Part shown: positions 25,962 to 36,485 of the stretch, piece after piece
How positions within the stretch are numbered: position 1 is the first letter of the stretch
How the letters are laid out: each line of letters opens with the position of its first letter
Origin: Xenoacremonium recifei
Lineage: Eukaryota; Ascomycota; Sordariomycetes; Hypocreales; Nectriaceae
Assembly: GCA_012184525.1 (NCBI GenBank)
Contig: WOFQ01000026.1
Location: forward strand, 412,440-476,439
Direction: 5' to 3'
Length of the DNA: 64,000 bases
Made by a program: the position numbers and the translations under genes
The notes under the pieces: generated by a model
Databases searched by the model: none
Told to the model about the DNA's origin: nothing
The model's input: the letters and a program-made list of their open reading frames with translations, nothing else

Positions 25962-28900
25962 ATGCTCGCCAATTCAACGTCTACGATTATGCAGCGGCGT
26001 TTACGGCCCATCACCTGCCTCAGCGCTGACTATCACGATGGAGATTGCATCACTGATAAGCTCAGCCACTACATGGGCTGCATTGAGTTCTGCGAAAGGA
26101 GTGATTACTACGACAGCCTTCAGAGCAACTCAGACAAAGCCCAGATCAAAACCGAACTCCGTCGCATTGAATACTTACGACGAGTTCTGCTAGAATCCGA
26201 CGAGAAGAGCGATATCAAGAACGTCACAGAGAGTCTGCTCAACTGGCAGAAAGACAATCCCCTCAACAAACTCTCCAAGGTCCAGGAATGGAGTAAATCA
26301 CGGAATCCAAAGCGGCGAAAATACCGGCCTTTTGACCCAAACAATGGCAGGCGCAACTCGAGTACTGTGCCTCTCAACTTACAAGAATACAATCCAGACA
26401 AGGATACCAATGCCTACGTTATCCAGTTCAAGGATGGAGAAGGAGTCACTGACGAAGCTTTGATGAAAGACGGTGAAACTCGGGTCCTGCGCGGCGAGTT
26501 TCCTAATCAGAAGATATCAGTCGATGTTCTGCTTCGGGACCCGGACGTCAACCCGTTGAGCAAGCAGAGTTGTACAGATAAAACCGTTCGGTATTTCCAC
26601 ATTCCCACGAACAATATGAAGGTACGCGTATAGTTCCCATCCTCTTTGTATATATGGTACTAACTCTCATGAAACACAGTGGGTTCAGGTATTGTTCGCA
26701 AGCCCCCAGAGTCTCTGTGTAATTGGAATAACCTGTTTTCTCTAGGATGCCATAGCCCGTTACTATGACGAACCCGAACCACACTACGAAAGGCCTCACC
26801 GCAAGAGGGCGGTAAGGACCTACTCCAACAGCCTGCTACACCGGGACTTCTGGCTGGGACAGGAGCATGGCCAAGGGTCGCCCATTATACATGCTCGACA
26901 TCTTCGACCATTTTGTGAACCTGTATTTTCGATGAAGAAAGCTCCATTGAAGAAAGCTCCATCTGCAGATGATAGCTTCGATGAACTCGACCATCAAAGG
27001 GGTTGGAAGATGCCCGAGAACATCGTCCTTTTCGTGCGTTTGCACCAGTTCTTCTAAGCATATCTTTGTCTAACGGAATAGATGCCGTATCTACATTGGG
27101 AAATGGACTCTAAGCGAGAATCTTTTTCCCAGTTGATCAACGATCGTTCAAAGGAGTATCAGAACCAGCTGAGAAATGAGGAGCTCGACCAGAGATCATT
27201 CCGTCGCACGGAACGACAGGACCTACATCCACCTCCCGAGGGGGACATGAGCCACGTCCATTCATGTACTAATGGTCGACATGATACTCATCGCTCACAT
27301 GCATCTAACGCATCAGCAAGAAAGTCCAATTTCGACCTTGCTGATTACCTTTTCAGGTTCATCCGTCGGGAGCCGAGAAAGAAGTTTGGAAGCATAATAC
27401 CAAAAGGGCCGGAAAGGGATGCTAACGGTCGGCTCAAGACGAAAAATCGACTCGGCCAGCTCCTCTACGACGCATTCATCCTGTACCAGACGATGAACAG
27501 CTATCGCGACCGAAAACTTATTGAGAACTACCTATTCGAAACTCCTGCTCTACATCCACGACGCACTCTCGACCAAGCATACTACTGGGCGATGCAGAAT
27601 ACCGGAGTTCGAGATCGGGATCAAGTTGTGTACCGAGCCACAAGTGCTAGAAAGGATGCATTCCACAGTTACGGGCCAAGGAACATAAAAAAGGCCGAGA
27701 CTCCCTGGGAGTGGGATTGTCCCAACGACGATGAAAACGACCTAGACGGCCAAGGCCATTGTTCCTGTGAGAAATGCACTGCAACGCGGCGAGCCCAAGT
27801 TTCGGATTCCGCTTCTGCCTCAGACCAGAGCCAGAATCCGAGTTTCGGGCATATGAGCAACAGTACAAACTCACAAGACAAGACTTCAGATGCTCCTAAG
27901 TCGGATTCTCAACGTCCACGACATCGAGAGTGCAAAAATTGCCGAGAAGCAATCAAGAAAGTCCCGCGCTTGGTGATGGTAGATCAGCTATGGATGTGGA
28001 TCTTGGACGAACAAACCATCATCACTTGCTTCCCGCGGAGATACGGCATGAACCGACAAGACGCATCTGGAGTTCATAAATCAATTCGGCTGCGCCTTGA
28101 GAGAGGAACTAAGGTACAATCGGCATATGATCTCGCCCTGGTGATCATTGATGAGTGTTCCAACGTTTTCTTTGATCGAACTAAAACGGATGTACGACAA
28201 CCACAAATGATTGAGATCTTCTCTGAAGCAATAGGCAATATGGTAGGTTGTCATGAACTCTTGAAAAAGTCTAGTGACTGATGGCGGGGTGGGATAGGCG
28301 CATCAGCAGACCATATCCTTCAACCACTTGTGGACCCGGGCAGACCAGCTCGTCAAAGCCTGCTCCGACAACTCCTCCCTGATCAATCTAGATGCTTTGC
28401 ATAAAGGGCTTCTCAACATCACGCATGAAGGAAAGCTACAACGTGAGACCAAAGACATCATCGAGGAGCTCGATATCATGATATACATCACGAGAAAGCA
28501 GAGGGATGTGCTCAAACGCTTTAAGAAGCACGCTGAGGCCGTCTTACTTGAGAGACAAAATGAGGCCAAGTTTAAGAAAGGGGAGAGGAGACAAAAGAAA
28601 AAGAGAAGCACTTATGGGCCGCCCACACCCGACCAGAGGACGAAACGCCTTCAGCTCGAGACATTTAAGATCAACGCCGAGGATGTGACTGAGGCTGCTG
28701 AAGATCACCTTCGCGAGCTTGAGAGTCTTCGGTGGAGTGCCGAGAGCGTATGCAAAGGTGTAAGTAATAGGAGGAGTACAATAGTGTGAGTTACGAATCT
28801 AACGGAGCGGCAGATTGATCAGCTCCTGGCGCTCAAGCAGCAACAGGCGAGCGTGGTACAGGCTTGGCAGGCTATCGGACAAGGCGAGCAAGCAGTTCAG

Positions 28901-29612
28901 CAGGGACGAGCAATCATGATTTTCACAGTGATTACTATTGTCTTTGTAAGTGTTGATGCTGTTGAAGATGTGAGGGACGCTTGACTAATGGCTGCGTAGC
29001 TTCCCTTGGCGTTCATGGCTGCGATATTCGGAATGAACAACACGGCAATTGGAAACAATCAGATGACGCTTGGGCAGCAGATTCGCCTCATGTGTAAGTA
29101 CCGACTCGGGTATATCCCCACGGTTCATGATCTGACAGTCGATAGTTTCCATCTCGTTTGCAGTCATCGTGGTGGTGGTCATAATTGCATTCAGCCGCTC
29201 CCTGCGCTCCCTCGCCTGGTCGTTCTGCTACTTCTGTCTCAACTACATGACGATCAAACTCGGCCTCTACAGCCTTTGGCTCCGATTACCGGACTGGCTG
29301 CATCAGGACGACTTGATAAAGCGGTGCGAGAAGAAGATCAAAGAGATGCGAGACGACCGCCGCAAAGCTAAGGTGTTGCGCAAGGGCAAAGAGTATCAGG
29401 AGTGGCGCGAGAAGGAAAAGGAGAAGGAAGAGGAGCAGAAGGCCAAGGAAGCGGCAGCGGCAGCAGCTAAAATTGCACAGGAGAATGGGAGAGACAGGTC
29501 AATTGGGACAAGCAGCGGCGTTGACGGAGAGCAAGAGAACGGACATCAGCCCGCGCCTCGACTGGGTCAGTCACAGTCTTCTCGACAGAAGAAGAACGAT
29601 TCGCCGGTATAA
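25962..29612 (+). CDS. CorA-type Mg2+ transporter-like protein with GMN motif
   Basis: A 1090-aa protein with a very large cytosolic N-terminal region and two C-terminal membrane helices. Eight exons: 25962-26621, 26680-26688 (9 nt), 26746-27033, 27082-28242, 28298-28759, 28814-28945, 29000-29093, 29146-29612. The 9-nt exon supplies WVQ in NNMKWVQDAIARYYDE; its flanking introns have a TACTAAC branch point and good donors. Helix 1 is IMIFTVITIVFLPLAFMAA, followed by IFGMNN, the CorA signature GMN. Helix 2 is about FAVIVVVVIIAFSRS. The C-terminal tail is Lys/Glu-rich coiled-coil. The GMN loop argues for genuine divalent-cation channel ability, while the ~900-residue N-terminal region with MPYLHWE is a fungal elaboration of unknown purpose. 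Confidence 0.88.
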
Positions 29613-29765
29613 AGTCTGGATGACAGGCGCGCCGCAGGTACAAGTCATGGGGAATCTTTATTTTCTTTCTTTCTTTGAGCAACCTAGGCGCCTGGTTTCT
29701 TTTTTCGTCATTAATCCTGTATCCAAGGGTTCGATGCGTCCGTCATTCAGTTGGTGTACATTAGT

Positions 29766-30987
29766 TTACAGCTTCGAGGGGCTCTCATTGGGGCTCTTGA
29801 TCTCGACCATCATTTTGCCTGCTGACGTTAGCAATGCAACCCCTTTTTGACACTCAAATAACAAAACATACCGGTGTTTGCCCCGTTGTACAAGTCCACG
29901 AGCGCCTGCTCGGCGTTCTTGAGGCCGCCCTTCACGATGGTCTCGTTCTTCTTCAGCTTGCCCTCCTTGATCCACTGCGACAGCTCCTTGCGCGCGCGCG
30001 GGAAGTCCTTGGCGTGGTCCAGCACGATGAAGCCCTGCATCTTGATGCGCATGGTGATGATCTGCGAGAAGTGGCGCGGGCCTTGCGGCTGGGCGGCGTT
30101 GTACTGGCTGACGACGCCGCACTCGACAAAGCGGGCGTGTTCCTTGGCCCGGAGGAGGCACTGGTCGAGGACATCGCCGCCGACTGGATGCGTGTATATC
30201 AGTATGTGACTCTCATGGGAAGACAAGACGATAAAGGGGCTCGCTCACCGTTGTCAAAGTACACGTCGATGAAGTTGGGCGTCGCCTCCTTGAGCTGCTC
30301 CTTAAAGTCCGCGGCCTTGTAGTTCAGCGCCACATCGAAGCCCAGCTCCTCGCGCAACCACCGACACTTCTCCTCGCTGCCACAAATGCCCACAACCCTC
30401 GCGCCCGCAATCTTGGCCAGCTGGCCCGCGACACTCCCCGTTGCCCCCGCGGCACCAGACACAACCACCGTCTCGCCGGCCTTGGGCTCGCCGATCTGCG
30501 TCATGCCCACCCACGCCGTCATGCCCGTCATGCCCAGCGCATTCAGCAGGTCCTGCGGCTGCTCGGCGCCCGGGTACAGCGCGGCGGGCTCGAAGCGGCC
30601 CTCGGGCACCACGGCGTACTGCTGCCAGCCTGCGAAGGCGGCTACGATGTCGCCCTCCTTGGCGAGGCTGCTCTTGGAGGCGAGCACGCGACAGGCGCCG
30701 GCGCCGCGCATGGTCTCGCCGATCTGCACGGGGGGCAGATAGGAGCGGACGTCTGAGACAGTTAGAGACTTGTGGCGCGAGGGAGGGGAGAGGGAGTGTC
30801 ACGCACTGTTGAGCCAGCCCCTCATGGCCGGGTCCAGCGCCAGGTACAGCACCTCGACGAGGATCTCGCCGTCCTTGAGGGCATCGGGCGAGGGCGCGGG
30901 GGAGGTCTTCTGGGCGAAGGTCTGGCCGGGGATGATGGCCGAGGTTGGGCGCTCGGCGAGCACGATGCTGAGGTTTTCTCGCGACAT
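29766..30987 (-). CDS. Zinc-independent MDR NADP-dependent oxidoreductase (CurA/leukotriene B4 dehydrogenase type)
   Basis: A 349-aa medium-chain reductase. Exons: 30987-30807, 30752-30249, 30183-29872, 29818-29766. The start at 30987 gives the usual N-terminus; an upstream in-frame ATG was rejected. The N-terminal domain contains YLALDPAMRGWLN and SYLPPVQIGE. The NADP-binding fold is TVVVSGAAGATGSVAGQLAK (AxxGxxG), followed by VVGICGSEEKCRWL. VYFDNVGGDVLDQCL, spanning an intron, is conserved in this subfamily. It lacks zinc ligands. Members reduce the C=C bond of enones or alkenals. The gene is convergent with the CorA gene, only 153 bp between stops. Confidence 0.88.
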
Positions 30988-32147
30988 GGTGATGGTGATG
31001 TGAGTGGAAGGCAAGGAGGTTCTGGAATGGAAGGGGGGAGTCGGGACCGAGTTTGTTAAATACCTGACCGACGACGTCCACTGTAAGTAAGTACGTACCC
31101 ATACCGACAACTGAATCGAACCTCCCGTCCACGCCGTTGAGCCTCTAGCCACTCCATGACGAACCCCTAGAGGCCGCTACAGGACCAGCTGAAGCCCTCC
31201 ATCGATCTGTTAGTCGGCAATCAACCGTCCCACCGCGCCACGGCCACCGGACGCGCCATTCCGTTCGGGACATATCGCCGGCCGTAGCCAGCCCCGGCCG
31301 GCGGAGTTCTGCCACGCATTCTCGCCGCACGCCGTGGACCCAAAGCCGAGGCTTGCGAGGTTCTCTGGGGATGCCTTCTACAAAAAGTCATGGCCCCGAT
31401 GTTGAGGCTGATTAATTGCCCCCATGTCGGCGGGATTGATGCTGAACCTTTTGACACTAAACGGACGGGAGCGCCCAGCGAGCCGAGGTCCGTTTTAGCT
31501 TTGCGGTCCATCGAGCGATTCGTACGAGAAGGGAAAACGAGGAGAAGCTTTAATGGGCAGGAGAAGGTCTATCGGCCGAGTTCCCTGCTCCGGATCCTCC
31601 AGGATCGGCGGCCGCGGCTGAGTAATGGACTGCCCGGGGCATCACATAATGATGCTGCTTTCGCACTCGGATGTTGCTCTTTCAGTGTCTAGCGGGACGG
31701 TCGGAGGGATCGTATCAGGAACACTGAGACGGCTTCGAAACAGGACCAAAGTCCCGTCCCGTATCCCCGATACATCCGTTTTGACAAACTATTCGGTCCC
31801 GGAGTGAGGAGCCGGGGGCGATGAGTGTAAGTGATCGGCTGGGGGGGGAAGGATGGTGATGCTGGTTCGGCATCGCTTCCTAGAATGACCTATTCATGTT
31901 TGACTATGTACTATGCGAACCAAACTTCTGCGATAAGAGCGGTTCAAGGATTTCCCTTCTCGTTCAATTCCGTCAATCTGATCTGCCTATACTCCAATTT
32001 CTCGTGATCGTGTTTCCTTCGCCGCTCATCGGTATGCCCATCCTTGATCTGAGAGTGTTGAATATCTCAGAACCACCCATAACTCATTTCTCGTAACTCG
32101 TAAAAGCCATATCCCGTGAGAGTCCTCCTCTAGTCATCCTTCCCGCC
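30988..32147. other. Intergenic
   Basis: Between the MDR gene start and the 3' end of the mini-protein A gene. I see no supported coding sequence. Confidence 0.5.
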
Positions 32148-32467
32148 TCATCGCCGGCGACGGGACCGACACGCCCGACAGCTATTAATCTCAGCCTGCA
32201 AACCGTCAGCTTTCTTTATCGAGTCATAACTAGGACTTAACTCACCTCTGTCAATCGTCTTGGCGCCCAAACCCGAAACTTGTCATTGTATAGCTGCACA
32301 TGGAACTCCTCCTTGAACAGCTTCTGCAACATATACTGCAGCGTCTCCTCCGGAATAGTCTGTGAGAAGAACTCCTGCGGCTCCTTGCCAAATCGCGCCG
32401 TGGGACTCTGTTCAGCCTGATCAGGTTCGCCAGTCATTCTGCGATAAAGCGTTCTGATTGAATCCAT
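32148..32467 (-). CDS. Mini-protein A, member of a three-copy local family
   Basis: An 89-aa protein of unknown function; exons 32467-32246 and 32195-32148. A longer in-frame ORF runs upstream to 32644, but the ATG at 32467 begins an N-terminus (MDSIRTLYRRM) like those of mini-B and the neighbouring kinase. The middle is polar. The C-terminal half reads LQKLFKEEFHVQLYNDKF then RVWAPRRLTE, intron (phase 0), AEINSCRACRSRRR. Anchored at the intron, 16 of 34 residues match mini-B, including the block WAPR-x-L-x-E. No signal peptide or membrane helix is evident, and the end is strongly basic. I do not recognise the family; see the findings for its relation to the two other copies. Confidence 0.62.
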
Positions 32468-33689
32468 GATTGTAGTCCCAGAGACCCCAAGGGTCGGGGT
32501 TATTGTGTTATTGTCTCGCGATGAATCTGTGCTGATGACTAGCACTGAGGTGAATATGGATGTTGCTGGGGCAATGTCTTGGAAGGTGCATATATAAGGA
32601 ACATCGACAGATAGGCTGAATTGCGCTCCGTTAATTGCGTTCACGTAGCCGTGAAAAGTGACTCACATCGACAGCTGGCAGCGAATCTGGATTGCAGCTA
32701 CGGGAATAGCATGCCTTCTTAACAACAGCGTGGCGCGTCATGCCATCACGAAGGCCAAAGCCCAGCTATCGATCCACATAGCTAAATTCGCAGAGGCAGC
32801 CTGCCAGACAACCTGAAACCGTTGAGTTGGAGGAATGCGTTGGGCGTGTGGTCTGATGTGTATGTACTTGTAGATGGAAAGTTGTCCTTCACGTTTGATC
32901 TGGCAGTGCGGGCTGCCTGTCGATTTTCCAAGGCTGAGGCAACATTGGCTAGTTCGTTTCTTGATAGAGGCTTGATTGGTTGTCGAGTTGGTTCGCCAGT
33001 CCAGCAATGCCGGGGTTGCTGCACAGCCCCCTTCTCAGCCTGGCGCCATGTGGCAGAGGGATTCGTAGGACTCGTGACGCTTATCACTCTCACCAAGCCA
33101 CCCTAATCACATTATAGAGTGATTGAGCTATCAGATATTACTACTAGGCGCTCAATAGCATAGGATCGAGGATACGGCTCTTATAACGATGCCTTCATTG
33201 TCAACTTGGTAGGAAACCATTCCATCCAGCGACCAGTGAGCAGCTGGTGATGTATCTACAGCTTAAAGAACGAATCCGCCTACCTACTTGAAGACAGTCT
33301 CCTTCTGGTGGTCATAAAGTCCAAAATTTCGCGCGAGTATGCCTTGTCCCGTCGAGAGCGCCTGTGGATTCGATGCTAAAGAGTTCGGTGAATGAAGTGG
33401 TCAGCTGTTTAGTGAACTTCGCCTTATTAACTAAGCCTCCGGGCTGACCATATCGTGAATGAACAAGGATACCTCCCGAGTATACTGATGCTGTAAATCT
33501 GACAAGGATGAGAATTTGTCTTCGAACCTCCAACTTTTCCCCCAAGGAGAAGCCGGAACCCGCGACCTCGTGTTAGAAATGCGCCGTCGCCAAGTAACTG
33601 AACGATCCGAATCAATCGCTATACCAAAAGAAGAAAACATTAGAAATCGATAACGCTGGCCCAAGAGTGAACTCCCTCTCTCCACGTCA
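32468..33689. other. Intergenic
   Basis: Upstream of mini-A and downstream of the CorA-like gene. No supported coding sequence is seen. Confidence 0.45.
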
Positions 33690-35131
33690 TCATGACCCCG
33701 GATTTCGCTTCCACCTCCAAGCGATCCAGGCCTTGATCTCATCAACATACAGCACCCAGAAAACATATATAAACAAAACAGCTATCGTCACAGGGATGGT
33801 CAGCGCCCAGAAGAGGTTCGGATTGCTGTTCCAGTTTATGATGGAAGCTTGCATCAAGCTCTGCGAAGAAAGTCAGCCCTCCTCATCTTACATGATCTTC
33901 GCAGTGAGGTTATACCGCAATAGCTGTTCCCGGGAGAAAGAACATGGTAAGAAGAGCGATGGCCTTCATTTGTTTCGCATCTTTAAGGGCCCAATTGGTT
34001 TGTTCCTGACCACGTTAGCAACACTTCTTGCATACTTTACATCACCGATTTACCTTTTGAAAGACCAGCGACATGGTCTGCAGAATATTGTTGCACCTCA
34101 AACTACTCTCCGTAAAGCTCTCCTTCACACCCTGCACATACTCCTCAAAATCGATCACAAAACCCCCCGCATGTGTCGTCTCAACCTTGGGCATCTTCTC
34201 GCACGCCTTAACCAGCTTATCGAGTTGCGGCTGCCACAGCGCAAGCTGGACCTGCAAGTTCCCTACGCGGTTATATAGATCCTCGAAGCGGAACTTCTCA
34301 AACCCGCTGCGCTCGAGGGGTTGCGTGCCGGAATCTTCAAACTTGCTGGGGCCGAACTTCTCGCGGCGCTTCATCTGGTCGATCATGTCGTCGACCTCGG
34401 CGAGGCGGTGGCGCTTCTCTGACTCGAAGAAGGCGCCGAGCATGGTGAAGGGGTGTTGTAGGAATGCGGCGTTGCGGACGAGGCGGGTGTGCATGTCCTT
34501 TGCGTGGTCTAGTTGGATGGTTTGGACGTAGCCGAGGTAGAGGCAGAAGACTTGCTTGCTTCTGGGGAAGTAGGTGATGTTGATGGCGGTGAAGTTTTCC
34601 AGGATGGAGTCTACGGTGAGCATGTATACTGAAGCACATGAGTATCAGTCATGAGATGATCATTGAGACGCGTGAGAGTAAACTCACCTTCGCATGGTTG
34701 CCCTTCAACAAAGGTACTGAGTTTCCGAAACAATGTCCGCGGTCGGACTATCGCATCAAGAAAGCTATCCGGAACATAGAGTTTCGTAAAGATGTCCAAG
34801 GACCGCTCTCTGGACGCAGGGAGAGAGGATATCGCGAAGCGGTCATGACCTGCACCTGGAGGAGGATCCCGCCGGGGACACATCCTGGACAGCAATTGAT
34901 CAACATCTGGCACAATAGCTCATGATGTATGAGAGTGCTCACAGAAGAGTAAACGTAGGTGGCGAATTGGCACCCTGGACCTCAAGTCGCGGGACATTCT
35001 AATTGAGCCTGTCAGCGACCATTCAGTCCCAGGCGAGACAGCATCTCACATACGTTCGTCTGCCATGCCTTCCAGTCCTCGTCGACGTTGCCACGTATCT
35101 TTGTCGATTCCTCTCCTTTCTGGTCTTCCAT
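33690..35131 (-). CDS. CorA-like two-TM protein lacking GMN
   Basis: A 388-aa protein. Six exons: 35131-35054, 34998-34943, 34884-34688, 34628-34054, 34005-33916, 33860-33690; phases agree throughout. The third exon's start is decided by frame: the earlier acceptor at 34912 runs into a stop. A soluble helical region with a charged coiled coil is followed by MKAIALLTMFFLPGTAIA (helix 1) and NLFWALTIPVTIAVLFIYVFWVL (helix 2), the arrangement of fungal CorA-like proteins. Where CorA has GMN, this protein has PGTAIASLM, so classical Mg2+ transport is doubtful. It is only 388 aa, versus 1090 aa for the GMN protein in this window. It lies divergently from mini-C and amid the mini-protein/kinase group. 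Confidence 0.78.
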
Positions 35132-35925
35132 TAGTCAAGATCTTCATCGCATGTCATCAAACAACCCACCAGCAACTGCTCTCTCGTCATGGCGATGCAC
35201 GGCTTGCTCGCCCTCGCGTCCCTCAACCCGGCCAGACTCGTCGGCCCAAAGCCGCGATACATGCAATCGGCCTGCGACTCGCGCACCGTCACCCGATGCA
35301 GGATCATCGTCGTGCTCGCTCGCTTGTTTGCTTACTTGCTTCCTTGCCCGCGTCTCGCTGCAGTGTTGTCTAGGCGTCCGTCGCTAGATATGGGCGATGA
35401 CTCTAGCAAGAGGCCTGCCGCCCTGCCTCGCCGCAGCGCCGTTTCTGCCTGAGAGGCTCCCCCGTGGCTTTGCAGCCTCCGTCCAATGCCCGCTCGCCAT
35501 CCTGGTCACGCCGCTGCAGCCGCTGCAGCATCCCTGCAAGTCGGGCGCGTGAGGTAACGCCTGGCTTGCGAGCTGAAATGCAGCCAAGACGGCCTCATCA
35601 CTTTCGTCCCGCGCACGAAAAGGCATTGCCAGCTGGCTAGCGGGCTCTTCCGTGCGGCTCTGTCGTCGCAGCGCAGGGCGAGCAATGCCCTTGAGGCACA
35701 GGATATGCAGATGCAGTGTGAGGCAGGCCTGGGCTCACTGTTAGCCATATTTCGGAGCCTCTGAGGGGAACCCGGAAAAAGTAGAAATAGTGCCTGTCCC
35801 ATGATGCTCTGAGGAGGGGTTTCTGGTGTCCTCACGCCCGCCTTGTCCGGCTTCTATTCTCATCCCATCCGCTGACTTGTTGCTTGCTTGCCACCACCAA
35901 CCACCATCCCTCTGTCGCCACTATC
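35132..35925. other. Shared divergent promoter region
   Basis: About 0.8 kb between the divergent CorA-like and mini-C genes. A start-less open frame on the plus strand (35065-35450) is Arg/Ser/Pro-rich and not supported. A GCAGC/GCTGC-rich patch occurs near 35508-35535. Confidence 0.45.
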
Positions 35926-36282
35926 ATGACGCTCTGGAATTCCTGGAAGCAGCAGCACAGCGTGTACTTTCACACATCCACATGTGATGACTACACTGTC
36001 GAGGGGTACCTGGACCAGATCATTGGGCCCGGCGCCTATCAAGTGCCAGCAGTAAGTTCTCGCCACTTCGCTCAGTTGAAGCCAAGCCCGTCCACTAACA
36101 GGCCCCAGGCTGCCCCTGGCGATGACCGTCGCTATCTTTACGTCCTCAAGTCCCTCGATAATGTAGGTGTCTCAGTCCCGAATCACCTCATTCAAGTTCT
36201 AATTTTGGCCACGCAGACCCAACTCTACCTGGTACAGGCCCTAGCGGCTTGTCGCTGGGACTTGATCCCCTACAACCTGTGA
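35926..36282 (+). CDS. Mini-protein C, divergent third member of the local family
   Basis: An 81-aa protein of unknown function. Exons: 35926-36051, 36109-36162, 36217-36282. Of two possible acceptors for exon 2, the nearer gives an immediate stop, so the AG ending at 36108 was used. The sequence after the first intron reads DDRRYLYVLKSLDN, second intron (phase 0), TQLYLVQALAACRWDLIPYNL. This matches the KYFIWAPRALSE|NELNLC pattern of mini-B with an intron at the identical place; a three-residue insertion coincides with its extra intron 1. It is the only member on the plus strand and has a longer hydrophobic end. Convergent with the kinase gene, 203 bp apart. Confidence 0.58.
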   Translation: MTLWNSWKQQHSVYFHTSTCDDYTVEGYLDQIIGPGAYQVPAVSSRHFAQLKPSPSTNRPQAAPGDDRRYLYVLKSLDNVGVSVPNHLIQVLILATQTQLYLVQALAACRWDLIPYNL

Positions 36283-36303
36283 AGACGACGTCTATTAATG
36301 CTG

Positions 36304-36358
36304 GAATCATGGTGATGATTATGATTATGATGTTGATGATGATAATGATGATCAACGA
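36304..36358 (+). repeat. ATG/ATT-type trinucleotide-like microsatellite
   Basis: Imperfect run of ATGATG/ATTATG units directly after the mini-C stop codon, in its presumed 3' UTR. Confidence 0.8.
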
Positions 36359-36485
36359 AGATGGCGCCATTCTTGGGCAGCCTTTTTTCCTGTATAGTTT
36401 CGGTATAACGCCTTGCCAATTATCCAATCATTTATACAATCCCGCCTATTGTGTTGGTATCAAAAGCTTCGCCAGTCCAGTTGCC

